DNA of 35,000 bases, taken from the NCBI GenBank assembly GCA_902555275.1, contig CACDRY010000007.1:1-35000 (forward strand), in the 5' to 3' direction. The position numbers and the translations under genes were made by a program. Of the stretch, positions 17,489 through 25,424 are shown piece by piece. Within the stretch, counting starts at the first letter, position 1. Each line of letters opens with the position of its first letter. This stretch comes from an uncultured Pelagibacteraceae bacterium (GTDB lineage Bacteria; Pseudomonadota; Alphaproteobacteria; Pelagibacterales; Pelagibacteraceae). A model generated the notes under the pieces. The model did not search any database, had not been told where the DNA came from, and was given only the letters and a program-made list of their open reading frames with translations.

Positions 17489-18187
17489 TCAACTATATTT
17501 TTTTTTCAGCAAATTAAAATCTTCGCCATTATCAATCTCAATTGTAGGTTTTGTAACGAAAGCATATACTTTATTTCCAAATAATTTATTATTTTTTTCT
17601 ATAAACGACTTTCTATATATATCTGCAATTCCATTAGCAACATAAGTTTTTGGAAAATTTTGTCTAGGAAAATTTGAATAATCAATATTAACATCTCTAT
17701 TAAATATTGTAAGTAAACGATTATTTTTTATTTCATACGATTTGTAAGAACTTTCAGAAACTTCTTGGACAGTCCTTAGAGAAGTATTAGAGTTTTTTTT
17801 AAATATTTCCATAGCTTTGTTTAAATCATGTTTATTTCTTATTGGGGTAGTCGGTCTTAAATGTAATATATATTTAAAATCAAAATCGATATTTTTGATA
17901 GTATGCTTTATAAAATCGATATCTAATGAATTATCTAGGGATATTTTTTTAGGTCTTATTAAAACAATATCTGCTCCAGATTTATAAGCAATTTTTTCGT
18001 ATTTTTTTGAGTCTGTGGAAACAATTGTACTTTTTATATATTTACAATTTTTTGAAGAATTAATAGACCACCATAACAAAGGTTTTCCTTTAAAAAGTTT
18101 TATATTTTTATCTTTTATAGATTTGGAACCAGATCTTGCAGGGATTATTGAAATAAAATCTTTATTCAAAAATTTTCTTAACTCCAA
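17489..18187 (-). CDS. neuA: CMP-nonulosonate (acylneuraminate) cytidylyltransferase
   Basis: A 232-residue NeuA-type enzyme that activates a nonulosonic acid with CTP. The nucleotide-binding motif is IIPARSGSKSIKDKNI (14-29), followed by IVSTDS (55-60), LHLRPTTPIR and the C-terminal IDNGEDF that matches the metal-binding end of the family. No ATG is available at the N-terminus: TTG at 18187 overlaps neuB by 10 bases, and a second in-frame TTG at 18169 would give a 226-residue form starting nearer the motif. A GGAG at 18185-18182 could serve the internal TTG, so the shorter form is a real alternative. It lies directly between neuB and the class III aminotransferase. Confidence 0.9.
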   Translation of the reverse strand: MELRKFLNKDFISIIPARSGSKSIKDKNIKLFKGKPLLWWSINSSKNCKYIKSTIVSTDSKKYEKIAYKSGADIVLIRPKKISLDNSLDIDFIKHTIKNIDFDFKYILHLRPTTPIRNKHDLNKAMEIFKKNSNTSLRTVQEVSESSYKSYEIKNNRLLTIFNRDVNIDYSNFPRQNFPKTYVANGIADIYRKSFIEKNNKLFGNKVYAFVTKPTIEIDNGEDFNLLKKKYS

Positions 18188-19005
18188 TATCTAAGTTTTT
18201 TTGCAACTTCTACTTCAATATCAAATAACTGTTTATCTTTTGTTCCTATTACAATTGGAACTTTTCTAACAGTTTCAACTAAATTCTTTAAGCCTGCTTT
18301 TTCCAAAGAAGCTGCCTGATCACTGCCATACATTGTTCTATCAAGAGTGATATGTCTCTCCAGACTGGTTGCACCTAGACAGACTGCAATTAAACTAGGA
18401 GAAACTGAAGGTTCATGACCACTGTAACCTACTCTGCAGTTATATTTTTTTTTCATTTTAACTATAATATTTAAATTTAAATCTTTTTCATCACAAGGAT
18501 ATTTTGAAACTGAGTGCATCAATTCAAACTCACAGTTTTTATTTTTAAATATTTTTATTGCTTTGTCTATATCCGAATAATTGCACATACCAGTAGATAT
18601 AAATGTAAAAACTTTTCTGCTTGCAACTTCCTCTAAAAACTCAATATTCGTTGTCATAGCTGAAGCAATTTTATTAAATTTAAGCTTATATTTATCTAAG
18701 AACTTAAGACTATTTATGTCCCATGCAGATGCAAACCAATCTATATTTTTTTTAACACAATATTCGTTTATTTCATCATAGTCTTTCTCTGAGAATTCTA
18801 GACCCTCTTTTTGCTCCCTTTGAGTGCTACCCCATGGGCTCTCCCTATATTTAGATAGTTCATCTTTTGTATAAACGATATCGATAGTTCTTTTTTGAAA
18901 TTTTACTGCATCACATCCACATTCTTTTGCCATGTCGATTAGATCTTTTGCAATTTTCATACTACCGTTGTGATTTATTCCTATTTCTCCAATAATGTAT
19001 GTCAT
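18178..19005 (-). CDS. neuB: N-acetylneuraminate synthase-family enzyme, without SAF domain
   Basis: A 275-residue PEP-condensing TIM barrel of the NeuB family, which joins PEP to an aldose to form a nine-carbon nonulosonic acid. Visible motifs are GEIGINHNG (6-14), VKFQKR (34-39), HSVSKYP (164-170), GYSGHE (193-198) and LERHITLDRTMYGSDQ (215-230). The family is normally about 335-350 residues with a C-terminal SAF/antifreeze-like domain that caps the neighbour's active site in the dimer. This protein stops right after the barrel, and the next gene begins at its end with no frameshifted SAF remnant. It is coupled to neuA by a 10-base overlap. Substrate (ManNAc, a dideoxy-diamino hexose or other) is undetermined. 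Confidence 0.88.
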   Translation of the reverse strand: MTYIIGEIGINHNGSMKIAKDLIDMAKECGCDAVKFQKRTIDIVYTKDELSKYRESPWGSTQREQKEGLEFSEKDYDEINEYCVKKNIDWFASAWDINSLKFLDKYKLKFNKIASAMTTNIEFLEEVASRKVFTFISTGMCNYSDIDKAIKIFKNKNCEFELMHSVSKYPCDEKDLNLNIIVKMKKKYNCRVGYSGHEPSVSPSLIAVCLGATSLERHITLDRTMYGSDQAASLEKAGLKNLVETVRKVPIVIGTKDKQLFDIEVEVAKKLRYWS

Positions 19006-19010
19006 ATTAT

Positions 19011-20039
19011 TTATATTTTATTTATGTTATCAATTACATCATAGTAATCTTTATTTTTGAATATAATTCTCGTTCCCTTTTCCTCAGTTTTGAAATTCAC
19101 TAAAATAGATTTTTTCAGGCTTTTTGCTAGTTTTTTTTTATTCTCGCTATTACTACAAACAAAAAGAAAAAATCCACCTGCTCCGGAACCAAGAAGTTTG
19201 CCTCCCTGAGCACCATTTTTAAGTCCATGTTCATACAAATTTTCAATATGAGCATTACTTACATTTCTATTTAACATTTTTTTCAATTCCCAGGTTTCAT
19301 TTAAAAGTTCTGGGATTTCGGACACAAATTTATCTGGGTTCGATAATAATTTTTTTTTTGCATAATTTGCTATATCAAATATGTCCTTATAATAATTAGA
19401 ATTTTTATTGATTGATTTTATTTTCTTTTTTTCTAAAACTTTTGCAAATCTAGACAGTCCAGTGTAAACAAGCAGACAATTATTTTCGAACTTTTTTAAT
19501 TTTTCTGGACTAAAATTCACTTTTTTTACTTCAAATTTTTCTCTATAAAAATCTATACAATTAAAACCACCGTAAGTGGTCGCCACTTGATCTTGTGATC
19601 CTACAGATTCCTTAAGTATTTTCTGTTCAAATTCTATAGCTAATTTTGCAATTTCATATTTTGTAAGAGTTTTTCCATTAAATTTATGAATTAAATTAAT
19701 CATAGTTACTGTAAATGAAGAACTACTACCTAATCCTGATAATCCAGGAATATCTGCAAAGTGATTTAATTCAATGCCTATTTTTTGTTTATAATATTTC
19801 TTTAATATATTTCTTATTACTGGATGCTTTATTTGATTAATATTTTTGGATAATTCCATTTGATAATATCTAAGTCTATATTTAAAATGAAAGTAAGGTG
19901 GCAATGTTCTTAGTAATACATAACAATACTTGTCAATAGTTGTTGAAATGACTAGCCCTTTTCTATCTTTATACCAATCAGGAAAATCTGTACCTCCACC
20001 GAAAAGCGAAATTCTCAGAGGGGTTTTAGCTAATAGCAT
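19011..20039 (-). CDS. hddA: GHMP kinase, D-glycero-D-manno-heptose 7-phosphate kinase-like
   Basis: A 342-residue GHMP-superfamily sugar kinase. The N-terminus KTPLRISLFGGGTDFPDW (5-22) is characteristic of HddA/fucokinase-type kinases. The ATP loop is IPGLSGLGSSSSF (97-109), followed by QDQVATTYGGFN, and the C-terminal glycine-rich KLLGSGAGGFFLF is present. HddA phosphorylates heptose 7-phosphate at C1 on the way to GDP-D-alpha-D-heptose. The GmhA gene, the preceding step, is at 9085-9651, and a transketolase able to make sedoheptulose 7-phosphate lies directly upstream. Start ATG at 20039, 12 bases after the transketolase gene. Phosphorylation of another sugar (for example fucose) is possible. 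Confidence 0.85.
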   Translation of the reverse strand: MLLAKTPLRISLFGGGTDFPDWYKDRKGLVISTTIDKYCYVLLRTLPPYFHFKYRLRYYQMELSKNINQIKHPVIRNILKKYYKQKIGIELNHFADIPGLSGLGSSSSFTVTMINLIHKFNGKTLTKYEIAKLAIEFEQKILKESVGSQDQVATTYGGFNCIDFYREKFEVKKVNFSPEKLKKFENNCLLVYTGLSRFAKVLEKKKIKSINKNSNYYKDIFDIANYAKKKLLSNPDKFVSEIPELLNETWELKKMLNRNVSNAHIENLYEHGLKNGAQGGKLLGSGAGGFFLFVCSNSENKKKLAKSLKKSILVNFKTEEKGTRIIFKNKDYYDVIDNINKI

Positions 20040-20051
20040 ATTTTTAATAGT

Positions 20052-20975
20052 TTAAATTTTTAACAAACTCTTAAATAAATAACTTTTATCAATTTTAAGA
20101 TCTTTTAATAAGGTTTCTCTATCTTGTCTATAAATAAATATTTGCTTCTCGGGTGAACATATTGATTTTATTTTACTAAATTTAAGATTTCTTTTTACGA
20201 TCAAATCATTAATGATAAAACTAAAACCACCAGATTTGGTATTTTCATCGTAAATAATTAATTTTTTATAATTTTTAATTATCTTGTATAATTTAATCAT
20301 ATTTAATTTTTTAAAATTAAATAAATCTATAATAGAAACGTCATTCAATCGCTTATCATAAACTAACTGTTCAGATAATCTTGAAAAATATCCTGAAGTA
20401 ATAATTATTTTCTTTTTATTTTTAGATTTTAAATAGTTAAATCCGTTAGAATAAATATTAAATTTATGTTTTGAATACAATATTCCTTTATCTAATCTAA
20501 AATAAGTTGGTTCAGTAATCTTAAGAATATTTCTTGAAAAGTAATGAGCTAATTTATTTTCTGACAAATTAACTATTTGTAATTCTGGTAAAGTGTACAT
20601 ATTGGCTATATCTTGAACACCATGATGTGTTGGACCATCATAAGAAAAAGAAAAACCAGGACCAATACCTACAATAAATACTGGTAGTTTCATGCTACAA
20701 ATATTGATCTTTATTTGCTCAAAAGATCTATGGCATAGAAAATTACAAAATCCATAGATTAAAACCTTTTTACCCTTTCTAGCAAGTCCAGAAGCAATAT
20801 TAACAAGATTTTGTTCACAAACTCCAGCATCGATAAACCTAGGATGGTTTTTTAATTTTTGTAAAGCAAAAACGTCAGCATCATTGGTTAAAATAAAAAA
20901 ATTATTATTTTTTAAAAAAATTTTTTTTATATTTTCAAAAAAAATATCTCTAATATCAATGTTATTCAATTTCAT
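20052..20975 (-). CDS. Transketolase C-terminal subunit (Pyr and C domains)
   Basis: A 307-residue half of a split transketolase. The pyrimidine-binding domain occupies about 1-180, with the catalytic Glu54 in DAGVCEQNLVNIA that activates ThDP, and PTHHGVQDIA near residue 115-124. The C-terminal domain fills the rest and ends normally. It overlaps the N-terminal-subunit gene by four bases (ATGA), so the two polypeptides should assemble to a heterotetramer. A split transketolase in a sugar island probably is a dedicated copy rather than the housekeeping enzyme. It may supply sedoheptulose 7-phosphate to GmhA/HddA or transfer a two-carbon unit to a sugar derivative. Confidence 0.9.
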   Translation of the reverse strand: MKLNNIDIRDIFFENIKKIFLKNNNFFILTNDADVFALQKLKNHPRFIDAGVCEQNLVNIASGLARKGKKVLIYGFCNFLCHRSFEQIKINICSMKLPVFIVGIGPGFSFSYDGPTHHGVQDIANMYTLPELQIVNLSENKLAHYFSRNILKITEPTYFRLDKGILYSKHKFNIYSNGFNYLKSKNKKKIIITSGYFSRLSEQLVYDKRLNDVSIIDLFNFKKLNMIKLYKIIKNYKKLIIYDENTKSGGFSFIINDLIVKRNLKFSKIKSICSPEKQIFIYRQDRETLLKDLKIDKSYLFKSLLKI

Positions 20976-21736
20976 TTAATATACTTTCCCAATAGTTCTC
21001 TCGATGGCAATTGATGACTAAATTTAATATTATTTTCGATTTCTTTAATTCCTTTTCCTTTAATTGTATTTAAAATTATAAGAGATGACCTTTTAACCTT
21101 CTTAACTTTTTTTAGAACGCTATAAATTAAATCTACATTATGACCATCAATTTCAAAATACTCGAAACCTAAATTTTTTAAAACTTTAGGACTTAAATTT
21201 CCCTTATTGGTTATTTTTTTACTTGCCGATATATTGTTTTTATCGATGACAATATTTATATTTTTAATTTTTTTATCTTTGATGAAAAAAAGAGCTTCCC
21301 AAATTGATCCTTCATCTATTTCTGCATCACCGATTAAAGTCCAAACTTTTTGCTTGGTGGTCAGTGCTAATCCAATACAAACTCCAACTGAATGTCCTAG
21401 TGATCCAGAATTCCATTCGAAAAAGTTTTTTGGGTTAAATATGTCAAGTTGGCCTCCAATAACACCTTTACTTGTTTGGTTTTTAAAGGAGTTATAAGTA
21501 ATCATTTTTTTTTCCAATAAAATTGCATGTATTATCCCAAGTGCATGACCTTTGCTTAGTATGAAATTTTTAATACCTTTTTTTTTATGAATATTTATAA
21601 TTCCTCCATAAATAGCAGTAATCATAAAATCTAAGCATGAGAGACTTCCGCCCAAATGATATTTATGTCCACTTACAATAAGTTTGAGAAATATATTTCT
21701 TACTTTTTCAGATTTTATTTTAATCTTTTTAATCAA
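20972..21736 (-). CDS. Transketolase N-terminal subunit (ThDP pyrophosphate domain)
   Basis: A 254-residue half of a split transketolase carrying the diphosphate-binding domain. Visible motifs are SGHKYHLGGSLS (22-33), SKGHA (61-65), GSLGHSVGV (111-119) and the ThDP/Mg motif GDAEIDEG (136-143) with Asn168 in VIDKNN. The start is a TTG at 21736 that overlaps the upstream gene's stop (TTGA); no ATG lies before the conserved SGHKYHLGG block, so this start is well supported. Pairs with the gene directly downstream (four-base overlap) for a complete active site. Confidence 0.9.
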   Translation of the reverse strand: MIKKIKIKSEKVRNIFLKLIVSGHKYHLGGSLSCLDFMITAIYGGIINIHKKKGIKNFILSKGHALGIIHAILLEKKMITYNSFKNQTSKGVIGGQLDIFNPKNFFEWNSGSLGHSVGVCIGLALTTKQKVWTLIGDAEIDEGSIWEALFFIKDKKIKNINIVIDKNNISASKKITNKGNLSPKVLKNLGFEYFEIDGHNVDLIYSVLKKVKKVKRSSLIILNTIKGKGIKEIENNIKFSHQLPSRELLGKYIK

Positions 21737-23415
21737 GGTTCAGTTCCTAAAAGTGTTTGATTAGAATTTGTCACAACTTCTATTAGATAAGGATTATTAT
21801 CGGAAATAATTTTTTTAACTTTTTTTCTTATATCTTTGCTTTTATCAATCAATACAAATCTAAGTCCAAATGCTTCAGCAATTTTTTTAAAATTTAAAGT
21901 TCCTACACCAGTTTTTTCCTCTGTATCAAGTCTATTACCAGAAAATATGTTATCTTGCCAATTTTTCATCGATGCATAACCACCATTGTTTATTACAAAA
22001 GTTTTTATGTTAAATTTATAATGTGAAATAGTTTTTAATTCTTGAATATTAAGCTCAATTGATCCATCTCCAGTGACTGAAATAATTTGCTTATTTCTTG
22101 CTGCAACCGCCGCTCCTATAGAGAGTGGAACTGATAATCCCATTGCTGCATTTGTTGTTGAGGAAATTTCTGATTGTTTTTTTTCAAAATGCCAGACTTG
22201 ACCACCAACATAGTAATTTGATCCAGCGTCATTAGTAAATATAGAATTTTTTTTTGAATACTTATTCAATAAGTACATAAACCTATAAAGATCTATTGGA
22301 TCTGATTTATTTTCAATTAAGGATATTTTACTTTTACTTTTTATTCTATGGCAATAATTACTCCAGCTATTGAATTTTTGAGTATTAATTTTTTTATTTG
22401 TATTTTTTTTAAAAATTTTAAAAAAATTTTTAAGGTCAGACAAAATTTTTATATCATAATTTATTAAAGGATGATTTAATGATTGCTTTTCTACATCAAT
22501 AATTATTTTTTTAATGTTTTTAAATTGATTTTTTTTTGTCACAAATGATAATGTTGGAGCAGCTCTACAACCTAAAAAAATTATTAAATCTGAAGTTTCA
22601 AATATTTCTTTGCTGTAACTTTGCCCCTTTATACCCATGAGACCCAAATTGTATTTGTATGAAAAAGGAAACAAATCAAAAGCGAATCTTGAAGAAAAAA
22701 ATGGGATAGAAAATTTTTCTACAATTTGCTTAAATTCTTTCTTACAATTAGATTGCTTAAGACCATTACCAATAATAAAAAGTGGTTTTTCTGAATATTC
22801 TAAAGCCTCAGTCACTTTTTTAATATTGATTTTATTTAATTTGGTTTTTTTTTGAATAAATTTTTTTAATTTTGACAAATCTTTTATAGGAAAGGACTGA
22901 ATATCTAACGGAATTTCTAACCATACAGGCCCTGGTCTTCCACTTTTTGCTATATGGATTGCTTTTTTTATTTCATAAAGACATTCGTAAGGATTATTTA
23001 TAGTTTTAGAGTATTTAGTAAATTTTTTTATTGCCTCAGAAATACTAAACTCAGCAACACCAAAAGAACGAATTTTATAATTTTTATATTTATCTGTTGT
23101 AAAAATTTTTTGTACCTGACCAGAAATTATCACAATCGGAGCGCTGTCGACGAATGCCTCTGCTAAACCTGGAATTGCATTCGTAGCACCAGGGCCCGCT
23201 GTTACGCAAACAGCTCCTATGCCTCCATTCGCTCTTGCATAAGCTTCGGCCATCATTGGTGCGGCTGCTTCGTTTCTAGAAACAAAATATTTTATACCTT
23301 CTCTTTGAATTGCATCATTTAAATACATTGCCCCATATCCTGTAAGCATAAAAATATCTTTAACATAAACTTTAAGTTCTTTAGCAATTATTGAAGATAC
23401 AGTGACTGTTTGCAT
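21733..23415 (-). CDS. ThDP-dependent enzyme of the acetolactate-synthase family
   Basis: A 560-residue three-domain ThDP enzyme. The N-terminal Pyr domain has catalytic Glu49 in SRNEAAAPMMAEAYAR and TAGPGATNAIPG (72-83); the central domain spans about 195-335; the PP domain has GDGS (449-452) and Asn477 in VINNGGYASMKNW. This is close to acetolactate synthase/IolD/YerE layouts. It is the first gene of the 14-gene leftward series, and no small regulatory subunit follows. Biosynthetic acetolactate synthase is unlikely in this context. Known precedents in sugar islands such as YerE attach a two-carbon unit from pyruvate to a 4-keto-3,6-dideoxyhexose. The specific carboligation or lyase reaction remains open. 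Confidence 0.88.
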   Translation of the reverse strand: MQTVTVSSIIAKELKVYVKDIFMLTGYGAMYLNDAIQREGIKYFVSRNEAAAPMMAEAYARANGGIGAVCVTAGPGATNAIPGLAEAFVDSAPIVIISGQVQKIFTTDKYKNYKIRSFGVAEFSISEAIKKFTKYSKTINNPYECLYEIKKAIHIAKSGRPGPVWLEIPLDIQSFPIKDLSKLKKFIQKKTKLNKINIKKVTEALEYSEKPLFIIGNGLKQSNCKKEFKQIVEKFSIPFFSSRFAFDLFPFSYKYNLGLMGIKGQSYSKEIFETSDLIIFLGCRAAPTLSFVTKKNQFKNIKKIIIDVEKQSLNHPLINYDIKILSDLKNFFKIFKKNTNKKINTQKFNSWSNYCHRIKSKSKISLIENKSDPIDLYRFMYLLNKYSKKNSIFTNDAGSNYYVGGQVWHFEKKQSEISSTTNAAMGLSVPLSIGAAVAARNKQIISVTGDGSIELNIQELKTISHYKFNIKTFVINNGGYASMKNWQDNIFSGNRLDTEEKTGVGTLNFKKIAEAFGLRFVLIDKSKDIRKKVKKIISDNNPYLIEVVTNSNQTLLGTEP

Positions 23416-23445
23416 TATAAAATAAATTCATTAATTATCATTTAT

Positions 23446-24453
23446 ATGCATAAAAACAAACTAATTTTTGGCACTGGTTTTAATGACAATCCAAAGAAGT
23501 TTTCAAAAAAAAAATTTATTAATTCAATTAATTATTGTGCTGATCAGGGAATAGATATTTTTGATACGGCAGATAATTATTTTAATGGCAAAATTCAAAC
23601 TATAATAGGTGAAGAAATATCAAGAAAAAAAATTTCAATAATTAATAAATTTCAACTTATTAATGATAAAGAAATTTTGCATAAAAATTTAGATCGTGCA
23701 TTAAAAAAATTAAGAAGAGAAAGAATCGATATATATATGCCTCATTGGCCAAAATTTGATATGAATTATAATTTAATATCAGACTTTGCTAAAGAGAGTA
23801 TAGGGAGCAGTAAAATAAAATATTTTGGATTATCAAATTTTAATTTTCAAATGGTAAAAGATTTTAGAAAAATTTTTAAAGATAAACTTTTTATTCAACT
23901 AGAATTAAATATATGCAATTATAATTTTAATAAAAAAATAATCAAATATTGTAAAAATAATAATATACAAATTTTCGCTTACAAAGTTTCAGATAACTTT
24001 CCAAAAAAAATAGAAAGTATCGATAAATTAAAACAAAAATATAACGAATATGAAATTTCTCTTATATGGTTAAAAAAGAAAAAAATTAGCCCCATCATAA
24101 AATCTTTAAATTTGATGCATATAAAAAAAAATTTAGACGTTTTTGAAAATTATTTTAAAGATGTCATCAGAATAAAAAATAATTATATCTCTGTGCCAAT
24201 TTCTAAAATAAAAAAATTAAATTCAGGAAGTAATGTAATTTATAAAAATATAAAAGATGCGAAGAGAAATAAAAAAAAACTTTTTCCTAGTCCAATAGAT
24301 ATTTCTAAAGAGATAAAAATATACGGTCTTTTAAAGCCTTTTTTTGTAAAGAAAAGAGAAAATTACTATGAGTTACTCTCTGGACAGGCTAGATATTGGG
24401 CATATCAAATTTTAAAAAAAAGAAAATATCTTAAAGCTATTCTTGTTGAATAA
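23446..24453 (+). CDS. Aldo/keto reductase fused to a C-terminal ParB/Srx-like domain
   Basis: A 335-residue protein with two parts. Residues 5 to about 240 are a compact aldo/keto reductase with the whole tetrad: Asp40 and Tyr45 (FDTADNY), Lys68 (INKF), His100 (MPHW), plus a final helix like the NADP-binding end (SPIIKSLN). Residues about 246-335 resemble the ParB N-terminal/sulfiredoxin fold: ISVPISKIK, then IKIYGLLKPFFV, YYELLSGQARYWAYQ and a closing AILVE. Start is the ATG at 23446; a TTG at 23410 would extend into the divergent gene. Only 30 bases separate it from the divergent ThDP gene. ParB-fold kinases such as the free serine kinase SerK and SbnI show the domain can be enzymatic. The combined function is unknown. 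Confidence 0.82.
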   Translation: MHKNKLIFGTGFNDNPKKFSKKKFINSINYCADQGIDIFDTADNYFNGKIQTIIGEEISRKKISIINKFQLINDKEILHKNLDRALKKLRRERIDIYMPHWPKFDMNYNLISDFAKESIGSSKIKYFGLSNFNFQMVKDFRKIFKDKLFIQLELNICNYNFNKKIIKYCKNNNIQIFAYKVSDNFPKKIESIDKLKQKYNEYEISLIWLKKKKISPIIKSLNLMHIKKNLDVFENYFKDVIRIKNNYISVPISKIKKLNSGSNVIYKNIKDAKRNKKKLFPSPIDISKEIKIYGLLKPFFVKKRENYYELLSGQARYWAYQILKKRKYLKAILVE

Positions 24454-25413
24454 CTAGTCAAAATAATTCTTGTATATTTTTTGTATTTTAAGGAGATTTT
24501 TTTTATTAATATCAAAATTTGATTTTATAGAATTTAATGAGATATCAACCTCTTTAAAATTCATCATTCCTGGTAAAGTGCATACAATTGCTTTGTGAGA
24601 AAGAGAAAATTTCAAGGCAAGGTTAGGCAAATTTATTTTAGATTTAAATTCTCTATTAAAATGAATAGCAGCATTTTTTCTCTGGGTAAATCTTGTAAAA
24701 TCGAACCTTTTTTTAAGATTATTAAATTTAGTCTTATCTACTACATTTTTTGATAAAAACCCCATTGCCATTGGAGTTCTAGAAATTATTGAAACTGATT
24801 TTTTTATGGCTAAATTAAAAATATCTAAATCCAGTGCCCTAATATCTAACATATTATAATTTAATTGAATTACTTTAAAATTAAAATTTTTCTCTAAAAG
24901 GTATTGAGCATCCTTAGGATTTTGAACTGAAATTCCATAGTATTTTATATTTCCAGTTCGCTGGTTTTTTTCGAGTAAATTAATTATATCCTCGAATCTT
25001 TTTGAAGTAATTAAAGAATATTTTGGGCTATGTAACTGCAAAATATCTAAGCTATCAGTTTTTAATCTTTTCATACTTTTATATATTTCAGTTTGAATAT
25101 GTCTATTACTAAAATTGTATTTTGGTACAAAATAATTTTTATAATTTTTTATCATGCCAACTTTTGTTGCTACAATCAAATTTTTTGAATTTTTGTAAGG
25201 CTTAAGGGTTTCTCCTAAAATCTTTTCTACTGACCCATCACCATATAAGCTTGAGGTATCAAAAAAATTTATTCCATTATCAATTGCATATTCAAGCAAC
25301 TTTTTAGATCTGTTTTTTGTTATTTTTCCATAAACTTTTCCACTTAAACCCCAAGTTCCAAATCCAATAACTGAGGACTTTAAATCTGTTCCTTTGATTT
25401 TTCTAAATTTCAA
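24454..25413 (-). CDS. Aldo/keto reductase
   Basis: A 319-residue full-length aldo/keto reductase, starting like the family (KFRKIKGTDLKSSVIGFGTW). The tetrad is present: Asp and Tyr in FDTSSLYGDG, Lys in ATKVGM and His in LQLHSPKY. The NADPH-binding end LPGMMNFKEVDISLNS is present. The start codon is TTG at 25413, supported by alignment of the N-terminus with the usual aldo/keto reductase start and by the 11-base distance to the radical SAM stop. It ends directly against the AKR-ParB gene. Together with the radical SAM gene it forms a two-gene leftward unit. Reduction of a sugar or ketone is likely. Confidence 0.88.
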   Translation of the reverse strand: MKFRKIKGTDLKSSVIGFGTWGLSGKVYGKITKNRSKKLLEYAIDNGINFFDTSSLYGDGSVEKILGETLKPYKNSKNLIVATKVGMIKNYKNYFVPKYNFSNRHIQTEIYKSMKRLKTDSLDILQLHSPKYSLITSKRFEDIINLLEKNQRTGNIKYYGISVQNPKDAQYLLEKNFNFKVIQLNYNMLDIRALDLDIFNLAIKKSVSIISRTPMAMGFLSKNVVDKTKFNNLKKRFDFTRFTQRKNAAIHFNREFKSKINLPNLALKFSLSHKAIVCTLPGMMNFKEVDISLNSIKSNFDINKKNLLKIQKIYKNYFD

Positions 25414-25424
25414 TTGAGGTTTTC

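Noticed and set aside
17289..17645. Rightward 118-residue frame
   Set aside because: Antisense to the aminotransferase and neuA, both with full motif sets.
21207..21497. Rightward 96-residue hydrophobic frame
   Set aside because: Antisense to the transketolase N-terminal subunit, whose motifs are conserved.
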